A stretch of 64,000 nucleotides of DNA, taken from positions 124,001 through 188,000 of the forward strand of contig JBAWXZ010000003.1 of the NCBI GenBank assembly GCA_037143795.1. The letters are read 5' to 3'. Source of the DNA: Firm-13 sp037143795. GTDB lineage: Bacteria; Bacillota; Clostridia; Saccharofermentanales; Saccharofermentanaceae. The notes beneath the pieces are model-generated. The model was not told where the DNA came from and made no database searches. It saw nothing but the letters and a program-made list of their open reading frames with translations. A program made the position numbers and the translations under genes. Below, piece after piece: positions 53,018 to 62,330 of the stretch; position 1 is the first letter of the stretch, and each line of letters starts with the position of its first letter.

Positions 53018-54783
53018 GAGAATACGGAATTATTGTAATCGGAGGCGGAAGCGCCGGGCTTGCAGCAGCCATTGCAGCAGGCGAATCAGGCTGCCGGGAT
53101 ATTTTGCTGTTGGAGCGTGATGTGGAACTGGGCGGTATTTTGCTGCAGTGCATTCATAATGGATTCGGCCTGCATGCCTTTAAGGAAGAATTGTCAGGCC
53201 CATCATATGCGCAGCGGTATGTGGAGCGCCTACGCACGATGGGAATCGAATACAAAACACATACTATGGTTACGCATGTAAACCGCGATAAGATCGTAGA
53301 GTATGCAAACCCGTCTGAAGGGTATGTCCGGATTAAGGGACGGGCGATTATTCTCGCGATGGGCTGCCGCGAGCGTACGCGGGGAGCCATTCTTATGCCG
53401 GGTTTCCGGCCGAGTGGAATCTGGACTGCCGGTACGGCGCAGCGCTACCTGAATATGGAAGGCTATATGGTAGGACGGAAGATTTTTATTCTCGGAAGCG
53501 GTGATATAGGTCTGATTATGGCTCGTCGCCTGACGCTCGAGGGAGCGCAGGTCCTGGGAGTTGCCGAGCTCATGCCGTACTCCAACGGCCTGCCCAGAAA
53601 TCAGAAACAATGCCTGCAGGATTTTGGTATTCCGCTTTTCCTTAGCCATACCGTGACGGATATCCTTGGCAAAGAAAGGCTTGAAGGCGTTGTGATTGCA
53701 GCGGTGGATGATAAGCTCCAGCCGGTTCCGGGCACCGAAAAGAAATTCGACGTCGACACGCTGCTTCTTTCGGTTGGTCTGATTCCCGAGAATGAACTGA
53801 GCGAAGATGCGAATATCCTTCTGAATCCGCAGACAAAGGGCGCCGTCGTCAGCGAATCCCTGGAGACATCTGTTCCCGGGATTTTCGCGTGCGGAAATGT
53901 GCTGCACGTGCACGATCTGGTGGACTTTGTAAGTGAAGAAGGTGTCAGGGCCGGAATTTCCGCTGCCGCGTATGTTGAAGGCGAACTCGAACGCGGACGG
54001 TCGTTTGAGACCGGTGCAGGTGTCGGAATCGGTTATGTCCTGCCGCAGATTGTGCATCCGGATCATTGCAGCGGCAAAGTCGAGTTCATGTTCCGGGTAA
54101 CAAACAGCTACAGGGGAGCCGGCATCCGGATTCTTAAGGATGACGTGCTGTATAAGACCATTCCGCGTCCGCATATGGATCCGGCTGAGATGGAGAAAAT
54201 CATACTGCAGCGCGAAGAGATCTCGGATGTGCTGCACAGCCTTCGATTCGAAGTCGGAACTGTCAGAGCCGGTGTAAAGGATGTGGGATCCCAAAACAGG
54301 CCGCATACTGATCTGGAGAATGAATCGCAGTTCCAAACCGCATCCGGAGTTGAAGTTGTATCTGCGAAGGTCAAATCAAAAAACAATGCAGCTGAGGTAA
54401 TTGCGTCAACAGAAGAAATGGCCTGTATCGTGTGCCCGATGAGCTGCCATCTGCTCGCAGCACTCGACAGGGACGGTCATGTGATTTCCGTAACAGGCAA
54501 TACCTGCCGAAGGGGCGAGGATTACGCACGTCAGGAACTGACTTCCCCGACTAGAATCCTGACCAGTACTGTGCGTCTTGAAGGCGGGCTCTACAGGAGA
54601 CTTCCTGTCATTACATCAGCAAATATCCCCAAAGACAAAATGATGGATGTCATGCGTGAGATCGACAAGGTACAGGTGAATGCACCGGTTCCAATCGGAA
54701 GTATTCTCATTGAAAATGTCTGCGGTCTCGGCGTGAATATTATCGCCAGCCGGACTATGGAAAAAGCAGGGCCGATTCATTGA
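53014..54783 (+). CDS. FAD/NAD oxidoreductase fused to DUF1667 domain
   Basis: 589 residues. Residues 1 to about 420 are a pyridine-nucleotide-disulphide-type oxidoreductase (IIVIGGGSAGLAAAIAAGES; second Rossmann IFILGSGDIGLIMARRL; IFACGNVLHVHDLVDFV). After a spacer, residues about 468-585 are a complete DUF1667 domain (CIVCPMSCHLL; GNTCRRGEDYA). These two parts are usually separate genes following the GlpA-like gene in Clostridia; here they are one chain. The unit probably passes electrons from glycerol-3-phosphate to NAD or another carrier. ATG overlaps the previous stop (53014-53017). Confidence 0.87.
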   Translation: MREYGIIVIGGGSAGLAAAIAAGESGCRDILLLERDVELGGILLQCIHNGFGLHAFKEELSGPSYAQRYVERLRTMGIEYKTHTMVTHVNRDKIVEYANPSEGYVRIKGRAIILAMGCRERTRGAILMPGFRPSGIWTAGTAQRYLNMEGYMVGRKIFILGSGDIGLIMARRLTLEGAQVLGVAELMPYSNGLPRNQKQCLQDFGIPLFLSHTVTDILGKERLEGVVIAAVDDKLQPVPGTEKKFDVDTLLLSVGLIPENELSEDANILLNPQTKGAVVSESLETSVPGIFACGNVLHVHDLVDFVSEEGVRAGISAAAYVEGELERGRSFETGAGVGIGYVLPQIVHPDHCSGKVEFMFRVTNSYRGAGIRILKDDVLYKTIPRPHMDPAEMEKIILQREEISDVLHSLRFEVGTVRAGVKDVGSQNRPHTDLENESQFQTASGVEVVSAKVKSKNNAAEVIASTEEMACIVCPMSCHLLAALDRDGHVISVTGNTCRRGEDYARQELTSPTRILTSTVRLEGGLYRRLPVITSANIPKDKMMDVMREIDKVQVNAPVPIGSILIENVCGLGVNIIASRTMEKAGPIH

Positions 54784-54837
54784 CTGTCTGAGATGATATA
54801 AGCGAAATACAAAATAAACTTACAGGAGTGAGGGCAT

Positions 54838-56343
54838 ATGGAAAAATATATTCTGTCGGTTGATCAGGGAACAACAAGCAGCAGGGCGATTATTTTTGAC
54901 AGCAAATCAAATATTGCTGCCAGTGCCCAGAAAGAAATAACGCAGTATTTTCCCCAGCCGGGCTGGGTCGAGCAGGATGCCAATGAAATCTGGCTGAGCG
55001 TACTGGCTGTCATGGCTGCGGCAATGACCTCTTCCGGATTGCAGCCGGAACAGATTGCCGGTATCGGGATTACCAATCAACGTGAAACGACTGTCGTCTG
55101 GGATAAAGTGACGGGACTTCCCATTTACCATGCTGTTGTATGGCAGTCGCGGCAGACAGCCGGTATTTGCGATGCCCTCAAAGCCCGCGGCTGCGAGAAA
55201 ACAGTTAAAAATAAGACGGGACTTGTGATCGATCCGTATTTTTCCGGAAGCAAAATCAAATGGATACTGGATCATGTCGAGGGGGCGCGGGAAAAAGCAG
55301 GAAACGGGGAACTGTGTTTTGGAACGGTTGACACCTGGCTTATCTGGAAGCTGACCGGCGGCAAAATACACGCCACAGACTATTCCAACGCCTCGCGTAC
55401 TATGATCTATAATATTTACGACCTGTGCTGGGACAAAGAGCTTCTGGCTCTTCTCGACGTACCGGCCAACATACTGCCGGAGGTCCGCCCGTCATCGGGC
55501 GAATTCGGGTTTACTGAACCGCACAACTTTTTCGGCCGGGAAATACCGATTGCAGGAGTGGCCGGAGACCAGCAGGCGGCACTGTTCGGGCAGGCTTGTT
55601 TTGAACCCGGCCTTGCCAAAAATACATACGGGACAGGCTGCTTCCTTTTAATGAACACCGGAACGAACCCGATTCATTCCAAATCGGGACTTTTGACGAC
55701 CATTGCCTGGGGACTCGACGGTAAAGTCGAGTATGCACTCGAGGGCAGTGTGTTTGTCGCCGGAAGTGCCGTGCAGTGGCTGCGGGACGGACTCGGACTG
55801 ATCCATACCTCCTCGGAAAGTGAGACGGTTGCCGGACAGGCACCCGACTGCGAAGGCGTCTATGTGGTACCGGCTTTTGTCGGGCTCGGGGCGCCGTACT
55901 GGGACGATAAAGCAAAGGGTGCTATTTTTGGAATCACCCACGGAACCAACCGGTCGACAATCACCAGGGCGACTCTTGAATCAATCGCCTACCAGACTAA
56001 GGATCTCATTATAGCAATGTCAAATGACAGCGGAATTCATCTTAAATGCCTGAAAGTCGATGGGGGAGCTGTCGCCAACAACCTGCTGATGCAGTTTCAA
56101 AGCGATATCCTCGGTGTTCCGGTAGTCCGTCCGGTTATAAGTGAGACTACCGCGCTCGGGGCGGCCTATCTTGCCGGTCTGTCGACGGGATTCTGGACCT
56201 GCAAAAAGCATATCGCCGAGAATTGCCTGGTCGACCGGATATTTGAACCTTCCATGGATGCCGCCAGGCGTGACTACCTGTACGAAGGCTGGAAAATAGC
56301 AGTCGAGGCAACAAGGCGCTTCCATACACCGCAGCAATTATAA
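54838..56343 (+). CDS. glpK: Glycerol kinase
   Basis: 501 residues, the standard length. Motifs SVDQGTTSSRAIIFD, NQRETTVVWD, the catalytic region AGVAGDQQAALFGQ and KVDGGAVANNLLMQFQSDI identify GlpK. It phosphorylates glycerol with ATP, feeding the dehydrogenase encoded upstream in the same direction 55 bp away. AGGAGTGAGGG precedes the ATG. No glycerol facilitator gene is visible nearby. Confidence 0.95.
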   Translation: MEKYILSVDQGTTSSRAIIFDSKSNIAASAQKEITQYFPQPGWVEQDANEIWLSVLAVMAAAMTSSGLQPEQIAGIGITNQRETTVVWDKVTGLPIYHAVVWQSRQTAGICDALKARGCEKTVKNKTGLVIDPYFSGSKIKWILDHVEGAREKAGNGELCFGTVDTWLIWKLTGGKIHATDYSNASRTMIYNIYDLCWDKELLALLDVPANILPEVRPSSGEFGFTEPHNFFGREIPIAGVAGDQQAALFGQACFEPGLAKNTYGTGCFLLMNTGTNPIHSKSGLLTTIAWGLDGKVEYALEGSVFVAGSAVQWLRDGLGLIHTSSESETVAGQAPDCEGVYVVPAFVGLGAPYWDDKAKGAIFGITHGTNRSTITRATLESIAYQTKDLIIAMSNDSGIHLKCLKVDGGAVANNLLMQFQSDILGVPVVRPVISETTALGAAYLAGLSTGFWTCKKHIAENCLVDRIFEPSMDAARRDYLYEGWKIAVEATRRFHTPQQL

Positions 56344-56678
56344 GCCGGGAACTGTAATATACGCGATTTCCTTAGCAGCCATGAAATAGAACCGCATTCA
56401 CAAAGGATGCAGGTTTCTTAAGTGCGGGCCGATTATTGGCTCTTGCCTGTCCATGAACTTTCCTATATTATGTTTCTATTCCCACTCTCAATTATCTTTG
56501 ACAAACGTTGCTTGTACGGCAAAAAGACTGCGCAATTTCTTTTCTAAAACCTCCATGCAGCTTTTTTGGCGACTCAAAAAATAATTTCAAAATTCCCTGT
56601 AAAACCTGCATCATTTTCGCCGCCTGCAAAGTATTAGTAGTGAAGGGACCTTCACACTTTCGAGAGGAGACCGCAAGG
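56344..56678. other. Gene-free region before the ECF sigma gene
   Basis: 335 bp. A SigA-like promoter TTGCCT (56443-56448)-N17-TATTAT (56466-56471) lies in the middle, giving a leader of about 200 nt. The open frame upstream of TTG 56679 (from 56508) has poor coding character. No clear second, ECF-type autoregulatory promoter was identified. Confidence 0.45.
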
Positions 56679-57182
56679 TTGCAAGATCAAAACGAATACT
56701 TAACGTATCTGGTAGAAACCTACGGTGATATGGTCTATCGAATTGCTTTGACGAGAGTCAAAAACCCGCACGACGCAGAAGATATTGTGCAGCAGGTTTT
56801 TTTGAAGCTGGTTAAAAACATTGACAGGCTGGAAACAGAAGAACACGTGAAAGCATGGCTGATAAAAGTAACAGTAAATGAAGGAAAAAGCCTGTTTTCA
56901 TCAGCGTGGAGGAGACATACGGCAAGCCTTGAGGAATCAGGGGAAGCAGATGATCTCGCTGTAGCGCCGCAGGAAATAAAGGAGACGAACGACCTCATTA
57001 AAGCGGTCTTTCGTCTGCCGGAAAAGTACCGGGTCGTGATTCATCTTTTTTATTACCATGATTTGTCGACCGAAGAGATTGCAAAGTGTCTCGGCTGCTC
57101 GAATCATACGGTACGGTCACAGCTTTCGCGTGGCCGGGAAAAGATGAGAAAGGATCTGAAGGAGGTATTCGAAGATGTTTGA
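56679..57182 (+). CDS. ECF-type RNA polymerase sigma factor
   Basis: 167 residues. Sigma region 2 (YLVETYGDMVYRIALTRV; HDAEDIVQQVFLKLVKN) and region 4 (LPEKYRVVIHLFYYHDLS; IAKCLGCSNHTVRSQLSRGR) are both complete. Start is TTG 56679 with AGGAGA eight bases upstream; starting from 56508 would add 57 residues unlike any sigma factor. The last 8 nt overlap the next gene, whose product is the probable anti-sigma factor. Confidence 0.88.
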   Translation: MQDQNEYLTYLVETYGDMVYRIALTRVKNPHDAEDIVQQVFLKLVKNIDRLETEEHVKAWLIKVTVNEGKSLFSSAWRRHTASLEESGEADDLAVAPQEIKETNDLIKAVFRLPEKYRVVIHLFYYHDLSTEEIAKCLGCSNHTVRSQLSRGREKMRKDLKEVFEDV

Positions 57183-58341
57183 AACAAAATACAAGGAGGC
57201 ATGTGAGAATATGAAACTGAGTGATAGTTTTAAAACAGGTTTGGTTAATATGATGAAAAAAGAGTCCAAAAAGGCCGTGCCGAAAAAAAGACTTATCCTG
57301 GCGACTATTACTGCAGTGATATTGGTCTCAACATCGGTGGTTTTTGCAACTAATTATGCGACCAACGGACAATTGTTCAAAAACGTATTGAGCGGATTCG
57401 GTTATGATCCCCAGACAACAAAGAGCAGTATGACAGTAGCTTCCGAGACAACAGAAGCACCTACGGCAACACCAACGGCTGCGGCAGCGGTTACTCCCAC
57501 AACAGCACCTACGGCAACACCTACTGCTGCTGTAACTGCTGCGGTTACGCCGACAGTAACACCTACAGCAACGCCCTCAGCAACCCCGACGGTTACCCCT
57601 AAGGCAACAGCTGCACCGACTCCAAAGCCGACAACAGCTGCTACGGCGGCACCGTCCGGGCGTGTAGCCCCTTCCGTCAGTGCTGCGGCCGGATCGAACA
57701 GCGTTACCGTCACATGGAACAAAATAACCAGTCCTGACCTTGTCGGATACAAAGTCGTTGCTTCCAAAAGCTGTTCGACACCCAGGTACAGTGAAAACGG
57801 CTATTATGCCTGGATTACAGATCTCAACGCGACCAGCTGCACAATCAATAACGGTGACGGGTACAACAGCGGCGACGTTGGTACATTCTCAGGCGGAACA
57901 CCCTATTATTTCAGTGTAACGGCAATCTACGGGTCAGAGTGGCAGAAGATTGCAGGCAACGCGATACAGGTTACAATGCCGGGTGCCGCTGCACCCACCC
58001 TTGATCCGTCCACTTGGGTAGCACCCAACGTTAATGCCACTGCAGGAACGGGATGTGTTACTGTGACATGGGAAAAAATAACCAGTCCTGATCTTGTCGG
58101 ATATAAGGTAGTGGCATCCCCTACATGTACAGCGCCGGTATATGATGCAAACGGCTATTATGCCTGGATTACAGATCTCAACGCGACCAGCTGCACGATC
58201 AATAGCGGTGATGGTTACAATGGCGGAGATGTTGGAACATTCACCAGCGGAGTCCCGTATTATTTCAGTGTGACGGCTATCTACAATCAGAATGACTGGC
58301 AGAAGGTTGCCGGTAATGCCATCCAGGTTACAATGCCCTGA
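57175..58341 (+). CDS. Probable membrane anti-sigma factor with two FN3 repeats
   Basis: 388 residues. A cytosolic N-terminal segment of about 39 residues (KYKEACENMKLSDSFKTGLV) resembles the short sigma-binding helix of Clostridial anti-sigma proteins. One membrane helix follows (about 40-59), a Thr/Pro/Ala-rich linker (about 88-162), then two fibronectin-III-like repeats of about 105 residues. The first 8 nt overlap the sigma gene. The layout recalls RsgI-type sensors, where an outer binding domain signals to the sigma factor. What the FN3 domains bind is unknown. No classical ASD zinc motif is present. Confidence 0.72.
   Translation: MFETKYKEACENMKLSDSFKTGLVNMMKKESKKAVPKKRLILATITAVILVSTSVVFATNYATNGQLFKNVLSGFGYDPQTTKSSMTVASETTEAPTATPTAAAAVTPTTAPTATPTAAVTAAVTPTVTPTATPSATPTVTPKATAAPTPKPTTAATAAPSGRVAPSVSAAAGSNSVTVTWNKITSPDLVGYKVVASKSCSTPRYSENGYYAWITDLNATSCTINNGDGYNSGDVGTFSGGTPYYFSVTAIYGSEWQKIAGNAIQVTMPGAAAPTLDPSTWVAPNVNATAGTGCVTVTWEKITSPDLVGYKVVASPTCTAPVYDANGYYAWITDLNATSCTINSGDGYNGGDVGTFTSGVPYYFSVTAIYNQNDWQKVAGNAIQVTMP
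57661..58338 (+). repeat. Duplicated FN3 coding repeat, period 354 bp
   Basis: A 48-bp stretch at 57795-57842 is identical to 58149-58196, exactly 354 bp apart, and encodes NGYYAWITDLNATSCT. The flanks differ by scattered changes. The duplication is recent or kept uniform by gene conversion. Confidence 0.85.
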
Positions 58342-58372
58342 ATTTGACCCGCAATGCAAATATCCCCGCTTT

Positions 58373-58408
58373 AAGAACCGGCGTACCTGACACGCCGGTT
58401 CTTTATTT
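58373..58408 (+). terminator. Terminator after sigma/anti-sigma pair
   Basis: AAGAACCGGCGT (58373-58384) pairs exactly with ACGCCGGTTCTT (58392-58403), 7-nt loop, then TATTTAT. Confidence 0.85.
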
Positions 58409-58561
58409 ATATAAAAATACGGCAAAATCGAATTTTTCACGATGATAAAAGCGCTGTAACAATGCAAATAAAAAATTTAAATATATTTTATTAAGAGGTA
58501 CTGGACAGTATATTCAAGAACCCTCACAATATAGATGCAATACACTCAAAGGAGGGTCAAT

Positions 58562-58891
58562 ATGAGATATGTAAAAGTTGCCCGGACAAGTGAAATAGCA
58601 GTTGGAAGCAAGCAGAAAATAACAGTGGAAGCAAAGGAAATTTTGCTGACAAACATTGCTGGATTGTATTATGCAATTAACAACAAGTGCCCGCACCTGG
58701 GAGGCTCCCTCTATGATGGAAACCTCGAATCCGACATGATTGTCTGTCCAAGACATGGATCAGCATTTAATGTTAAAACCGGCAAAAATGTTCGTGATGC
58801 AAAGATTCTATTTGCTAAATTCAAAGTGAAAGATGCACAAACCTATCCCGTTAAAATCGAAGGCGCAGACATATTAATCGGAATTGAATAA
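58562..58891 (+). CDS. Rieske 2Fe-2S protein
   Basis: 109 residues, a small soluble Rieske ferredoxin. Cluster ligands are C-P-H (CPHLGG) and, 16 residues on, C-P-R-H (CPRHGSAF), both intact. It could carry electrons to an oxygenase or reductase, but none is next to it. GGAGGG lies just before ATG 58562. It stands between the sigma module and the zinc-ribbon metalloprotease-like gene. Confidence 0.9.
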   Translation: MRYVKVARTSEIAVGSKQKITVEAKEILLTNIAGLYYAINNKCPHLGGSLYDGNLESDMIVCPRHGSAFNVKTGKNVRDAKILFAKFKVKDAQTYPVKIEGADILIGIE

Positions 58892-58923
58892 AAAGCAGCA
58901 TTAGCCGGCCGGAGGGAATGAAA

Positions 58924-61449
58924 ATGTTCTGTAGAAACTGCGGATACAAGTTAAAGGACGATGCCCGCTTCTGTATTAACTGCGGGATGAAGGTGAACAC
59001 AAAAATAGATGCAACACCTGCCCAGAGTCCGCCGGTGCAAATGCGCCCGGGTACACAGCAGCAATCTACACTTCAGCAGGCTGCTCAAACCGTACCTGTC
59101 ATGGCAGCCAACACTGCAGCCGGCACCGCACCTGTCACAGCGGGCGTAATCCCGCAGGCTAAGCCTAAAAAGAAGAAAAAGACGGCTCTTATTGTTGTGC
59201 TCTGCCTGTCGGCCCTGCTTGTTGCCGGACTTGTTTTCGGCGGGATTTACGTACTGAAAGGCCTGCAGGACGGTTCGCTGAATTTGACAGGAGACGCAGC
59301 CGGATCGACAAAAAAATCAACAGGAGCAACGCTAAAAGACTCTGTTCTGTCCTTTGACGGTGTAACACTTGATTATGGTGACAATACTGTTCCGAAGGAT
59401 GCCAAGGAAGCACTGACGATCGCTGACCTTGGGGATAAAGAACCTCCGGATGGCCTCGCTTCCACCCTTTATGACCTGCGTATTGATCCGGCTTATACTG
59501 AGCCTGTTACTATCAGCATTCCTTTTACGGAAGATCTTTCGGATCTTGATAATACTGCCGTACCCATGCTGGGAATCGGAACGGTCGTAACATATGAAGA
59601 CGGCACACAGAGCACGAGATACCAATATCTGGAAACAGAAGTGAAGGACAAGACCGCAACAGCAACGTTCGTTCCTTCTGAAGTAATCGGTATAACCGTC
59701 ACAGGCGCAACCAGGGGTGCGGCTGCGAGTGTGGTATCATACACGGCGTCCAGTACGACAGCAGGTGCCAAACCGAGCTTGGAGAGCGTGAGTGCAGGAA
59801 TAATCTGGTGTTCCACGACTTTCAAGAACGGCGGCAATTTCGTTGTGTATTTTCCCGCACAGGCGCACAAATTTTTTATTGATTATAATGACAGGGAGGC
59901 GTTTCTGACGGACCTTGAGTGGGTGCGCCAGTATTACGTTGATAAAGGATATACATTTGACAAGCGTACTGCGGGACCGATGTGCGTGTATGTTACACGA
60001 GGTCTTGAAGACGAAGCGGATTATGAGTCGCACTGGTACAGCAATGGTGCAAACGGATATATATCCATCAGAAGTGAATTTTTCGAGGGCGGATATCAGT
60101 CAGCCAAGGCAAAGCCACTGATGATTCATGAGTATTTCCATTACGTCCAGCTGAACTATGTTACGAAGGATACAACCAATGCATGGTTCGATGATGCGAC
60201 TACCTGCTATTTTGAATATCAGGTCAGTACTGTTATTCCGGATGTAACAAAGGCATATGAAACAAGAATGTTCGAAGGTGTTTTCCCTGCGGAAAATACG
60301 GCGCGAAACGGATACGGAAGAATGTATCTGATTTCATATCTGGCAAAAACATTGGGCTCGGACGACTTTATCCGGCAGGCATACATAGCGGCAGGATCCG
60401 GTACGGATTGGGAGACGGCAATAACAGATGCGACAGGGGAGCCCTCCGACTGGTATGAAGATTTCTATGTCCAGCTGGTCAAAGGAACGACAGGCGGCTT
60501 TAATCCCAGTCTGCTGTACAGTAATCTGGTTAAGGGTGAGGAAGCGTTTGCCCCGGCCGGGACCAAGCTCGACCTTATTGCTCCTCTTGAAGATGAGATT
60601 ACTGCAGCTGCCGAAAATAGTGAACCCGTCGAGCTGGGGTCAACGAATGTAAGTGTCGCGGCATACGGAGCGCAGCTTGTGGCCCTGACTATGAGCGCAG
60701 ATAATGTCAAACTGATGGCGGACGGCGTGGATCCGACGGTCTCGGTGAGTGATGATGCAGCACTTGCGGTCTACTATACGAAAGGCTCCACTGTTGTTGA
60801 ACTGACACCGGCAGACGGCAAAGTCACCCTCACGGATTTCAAAAAAAACTGCACTGCCGGAGGCGGCTATCTTGTCCTTGTCATAGGGGCAAGCGATGCG
60901 CAGTCCTATACAGTAACAGTTGAACTCGAGCCGTTCCCGACACTCGACGAACTGGTGGGAAGATATGAAGACGGTACAGTGACAATCGATACGGTATTTA
61001 TTTCGGATGCCTTAAGACAGCAGATGACGGATGCCGCTGCCGCTCAGGACCAGGCGACCGCAGATGCCGAAAACCCGCTGGCCGGTGTCGGCTGCGATAT
61101 CAATATGATCGAGGCTCTTGAAGCAATGGAAGGGCAGGCCCAGCCATCCATTATCGTCATAGAAAAAACAGGTGAGGACACCGGAACCCTGACGATGAAT
61201 ACTGCTGCAACGGCGGACCAGCCGGAACAGGCTGGAACACCGATGCCGTTCGTCTATAAAGCCGGAACACTGACGTTAGATTTCAATGTGGAAGGATCAA
61301 TCGGAAAGGGAGCCCTCGATGCGAGATACGGCCCCAGTCAGACGGTTACCCTGAAGGGTTCCATGCGGTCCACTATAGAGTCGATCCCGGAAAGCGACCT
61401 CTACTTCGATATTTCCATAGCGGGCACCAAGCCGATCGAGGTGCCGTGA
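58924..61449 (+). CDS. Zinc-ribbon membrane protein with extracellular HEYFH metalloprotease motif
   Basis: 841 residues. Residues 3-20 are a zinc ribbon (C3-x2-C6, C17-x2-C20), then a Pro/Gln/Ala-rich cytosolic linker, one membrane helix near 90-112, and a large outer part. In it, HEYFH at 402-406 matches HExxH, and WFDDATTCYFEY about 20 residues later could supply the third zinc ligand as in peptidase-MA families. Later domains are beta-rich. ATG 58924 is chosen because GGAGGG is seven bases upstream; an ATG at 58918 is too close. Ends one base before the Lgt-like gene. Protease activity is predicted only. Confidence 0.72.
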   Translation: MFCRNCGYKLKDDARFCINCGMKVNTKIDATPAQSPPVQMRPGTQQQSTLQQAAQTVPVMAANTAAGTAPVTAGVIPQAKPKKKKKTALIVVLCLSALLVAGLVFGGIYVLKGLQDGSLNLTGDAAGSTKKSTGATLKDSVLSFDGVTLDYGDNTVPKDAKEALTIADLGDKEPPDGLASTLYDLRIDPAYTEPVTISIPFTEDLSDLDNTAVPMLGIGTVVTYEDGTQSTRYQYLETEVKDKTATATFVPSEVIGITVTGATRGAAASVVSYTASSTTAGAKPSLESVSAGIIWCSTTFKNGGNFVVYFPAQAHKFFIDYNDREAFLTDLEWVRQYYVDKGYTFDKRTAGPMCVYVTRGLEDEADYESHWYSNGANGYISIRSEFFEGGYQSAKAKPLMIHEYFHYVQLNYVTKDTTNAWFDDATTCYFEYQVSTVIPDVTKAYETRMFEGVFPAENTARNGYGRMYLISYLAKTLGSDDFIRQAYIAAGSGTDWETAITDATGEPSDWYEDFYVQLVKGTTGGFNPSLLYSNLVKGEEAFAPAGTKLDLIAPLEDEITAAAENSEPVELGSTNVSVAAYGAQLVALTMSADNVKLMADGVDPTVSVSDDAALAVYYTKGSTVVELTPADGKVTLTDFKKNCTAGGGYLVLVIGASDAQSYTVTVELEPFPTLDELVGRYEDGTVTIDTVFISDALRQQMTDAAAAQDQATADAENPLAGVGCDINMIEALEAMEGQAQPSIIVIEKTGEDTGTLTMNTAATADQPEQAGTPMPFVYKAGTLTLDFNVEGSIGKGALDARYGPSQTVTLKGSMRSTIESIPESDLYFDISIAGTKPIEVP

Positions 61450-61450
61450 G

Positions 61451-62275
61451 ATGCATCCGATTCTGCAGTTTGCAATCGGGGATTTGGAATTCCAAATCCC
61501 CTCCTATACATTCTTTGCAGCAGCGGGAGCAATAACCGGTGCCGTTACAGCGCTGCCCTTCCTTAAAAGAGAGGGACTGTCAATTTTTGCCTCGCTGCGC
61601 ATGCTGCTGTTTATGGCCTGTTCATTCCTGATCGGGGCACGGCTTTTTAATGCTGCAGTCAACCCTTCTGCATACACAGGACAACTGCATATTTACTCCC
61701 TGCAGCTTACAGGGCTGTCCCTATACGGCGGCGTAACCGGAGCGATGCTGGCCTTTGCTGTCTGGACGGCTGTCCATCGGGTGAGTCCCCGGCCAATTCT
61801 CGATGCGCTGGTACTACCGTCGGCAGCAGCCTTTGCCCTTGCCCGCGTCGGCTGCTTTCTGAACGGGTGCTGCGCCGGAAAAGCAACGGATTCATTCCTG
61901 GGAGTCGTGTTTCCTTCCAGACAGGGAGGCGGGCAATTCACGGGAATCCTGGCACTTCTCGGCAAAACCAGTGTCGCCGTCTATCCGACGCAGCTGTTTG
62001 AGCTGTCCCTCGCGCTCATAGGACTTATACCTGTGCTGTGGCTGTATTTTAGGAAAAGGCCCCGCGCAGGTACTGTATTCCTTTTATACGGGATATGGTT
62101 CACGGCGATGCGCTGGGCGATACTCCCGCTTCGAAACCTGCCGTATTCCGAAACGGTTAAGCAGGTTTTTCTGCCTTTACTTTACTGCGGTCTGATTATT
62201 GCGGGAATCATGATGCTTTTGTGGCCGTCAGGCAGAAAAATAGGGGAACGCATGCAAAACAAGGCTGAAAACTGA
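61451..62275 (+). CDS. Lgt-like diacylglyceryl transferase paralogue
   Basis: 274 residues, about seven membrane helices, clear Lgt-family layout. Key E. coli Lgt positions differ: His103 aligns with Tyr92 (LYGGVTG), and in the GRIGN signature Arg143 is kept as Arg132 but Asn146 is Cys135 (ARVGCFLNGCC). It is therefore probably not the housekeeping lipoprotein enzyme. Start codon is one base past the previous stop, so it is coupled to the metalloprotease-like gene. Function may be a related glycerophospholipid transfer. Confidence 0.75.
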   Translation: MHPILQFAIGDLEFQIPSYTFFAAAGAITGAVTALPFLKREGLSIFASLRMLLFMACSFLIGARLFNAAVNPSAYTGQLHIYSLQLTGLSLYGGVTGAMLAFAVWTAVHRVSPRPILDALVLPSAAAFALARVGCFLNGCCAGKATDSFLGVVFPSRQGGGQFTGILALLGKTSVAVYPTQLFELSLALIGLIPVLWLYFRKRPRAGTVFLLYGIWFTAMRWAILPLRNLPYSETVKQVFLPLLYCGLIIAGIMMLLWPSGRKIGERMQNKAEN

Positions 62276-62330
62276 CTTTCATTATTGTATTATGGAATAT
62301 GCAGGATAATAGTAAGGAAGGTCATTTTTC

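Noticed and set aside
53230..54336. 368-residue minus-strand frame antisense to the DUF1667 fusion
   Set aside because: Long but a shadow of a clearly conserved oxidoreductase; no motif of its own.
57795..58196. Assembly artefact creating the FN3 duplication
   Set aside because: The two repeats differ at many positions outside the 48-bp identity, so both copies are real sequence.
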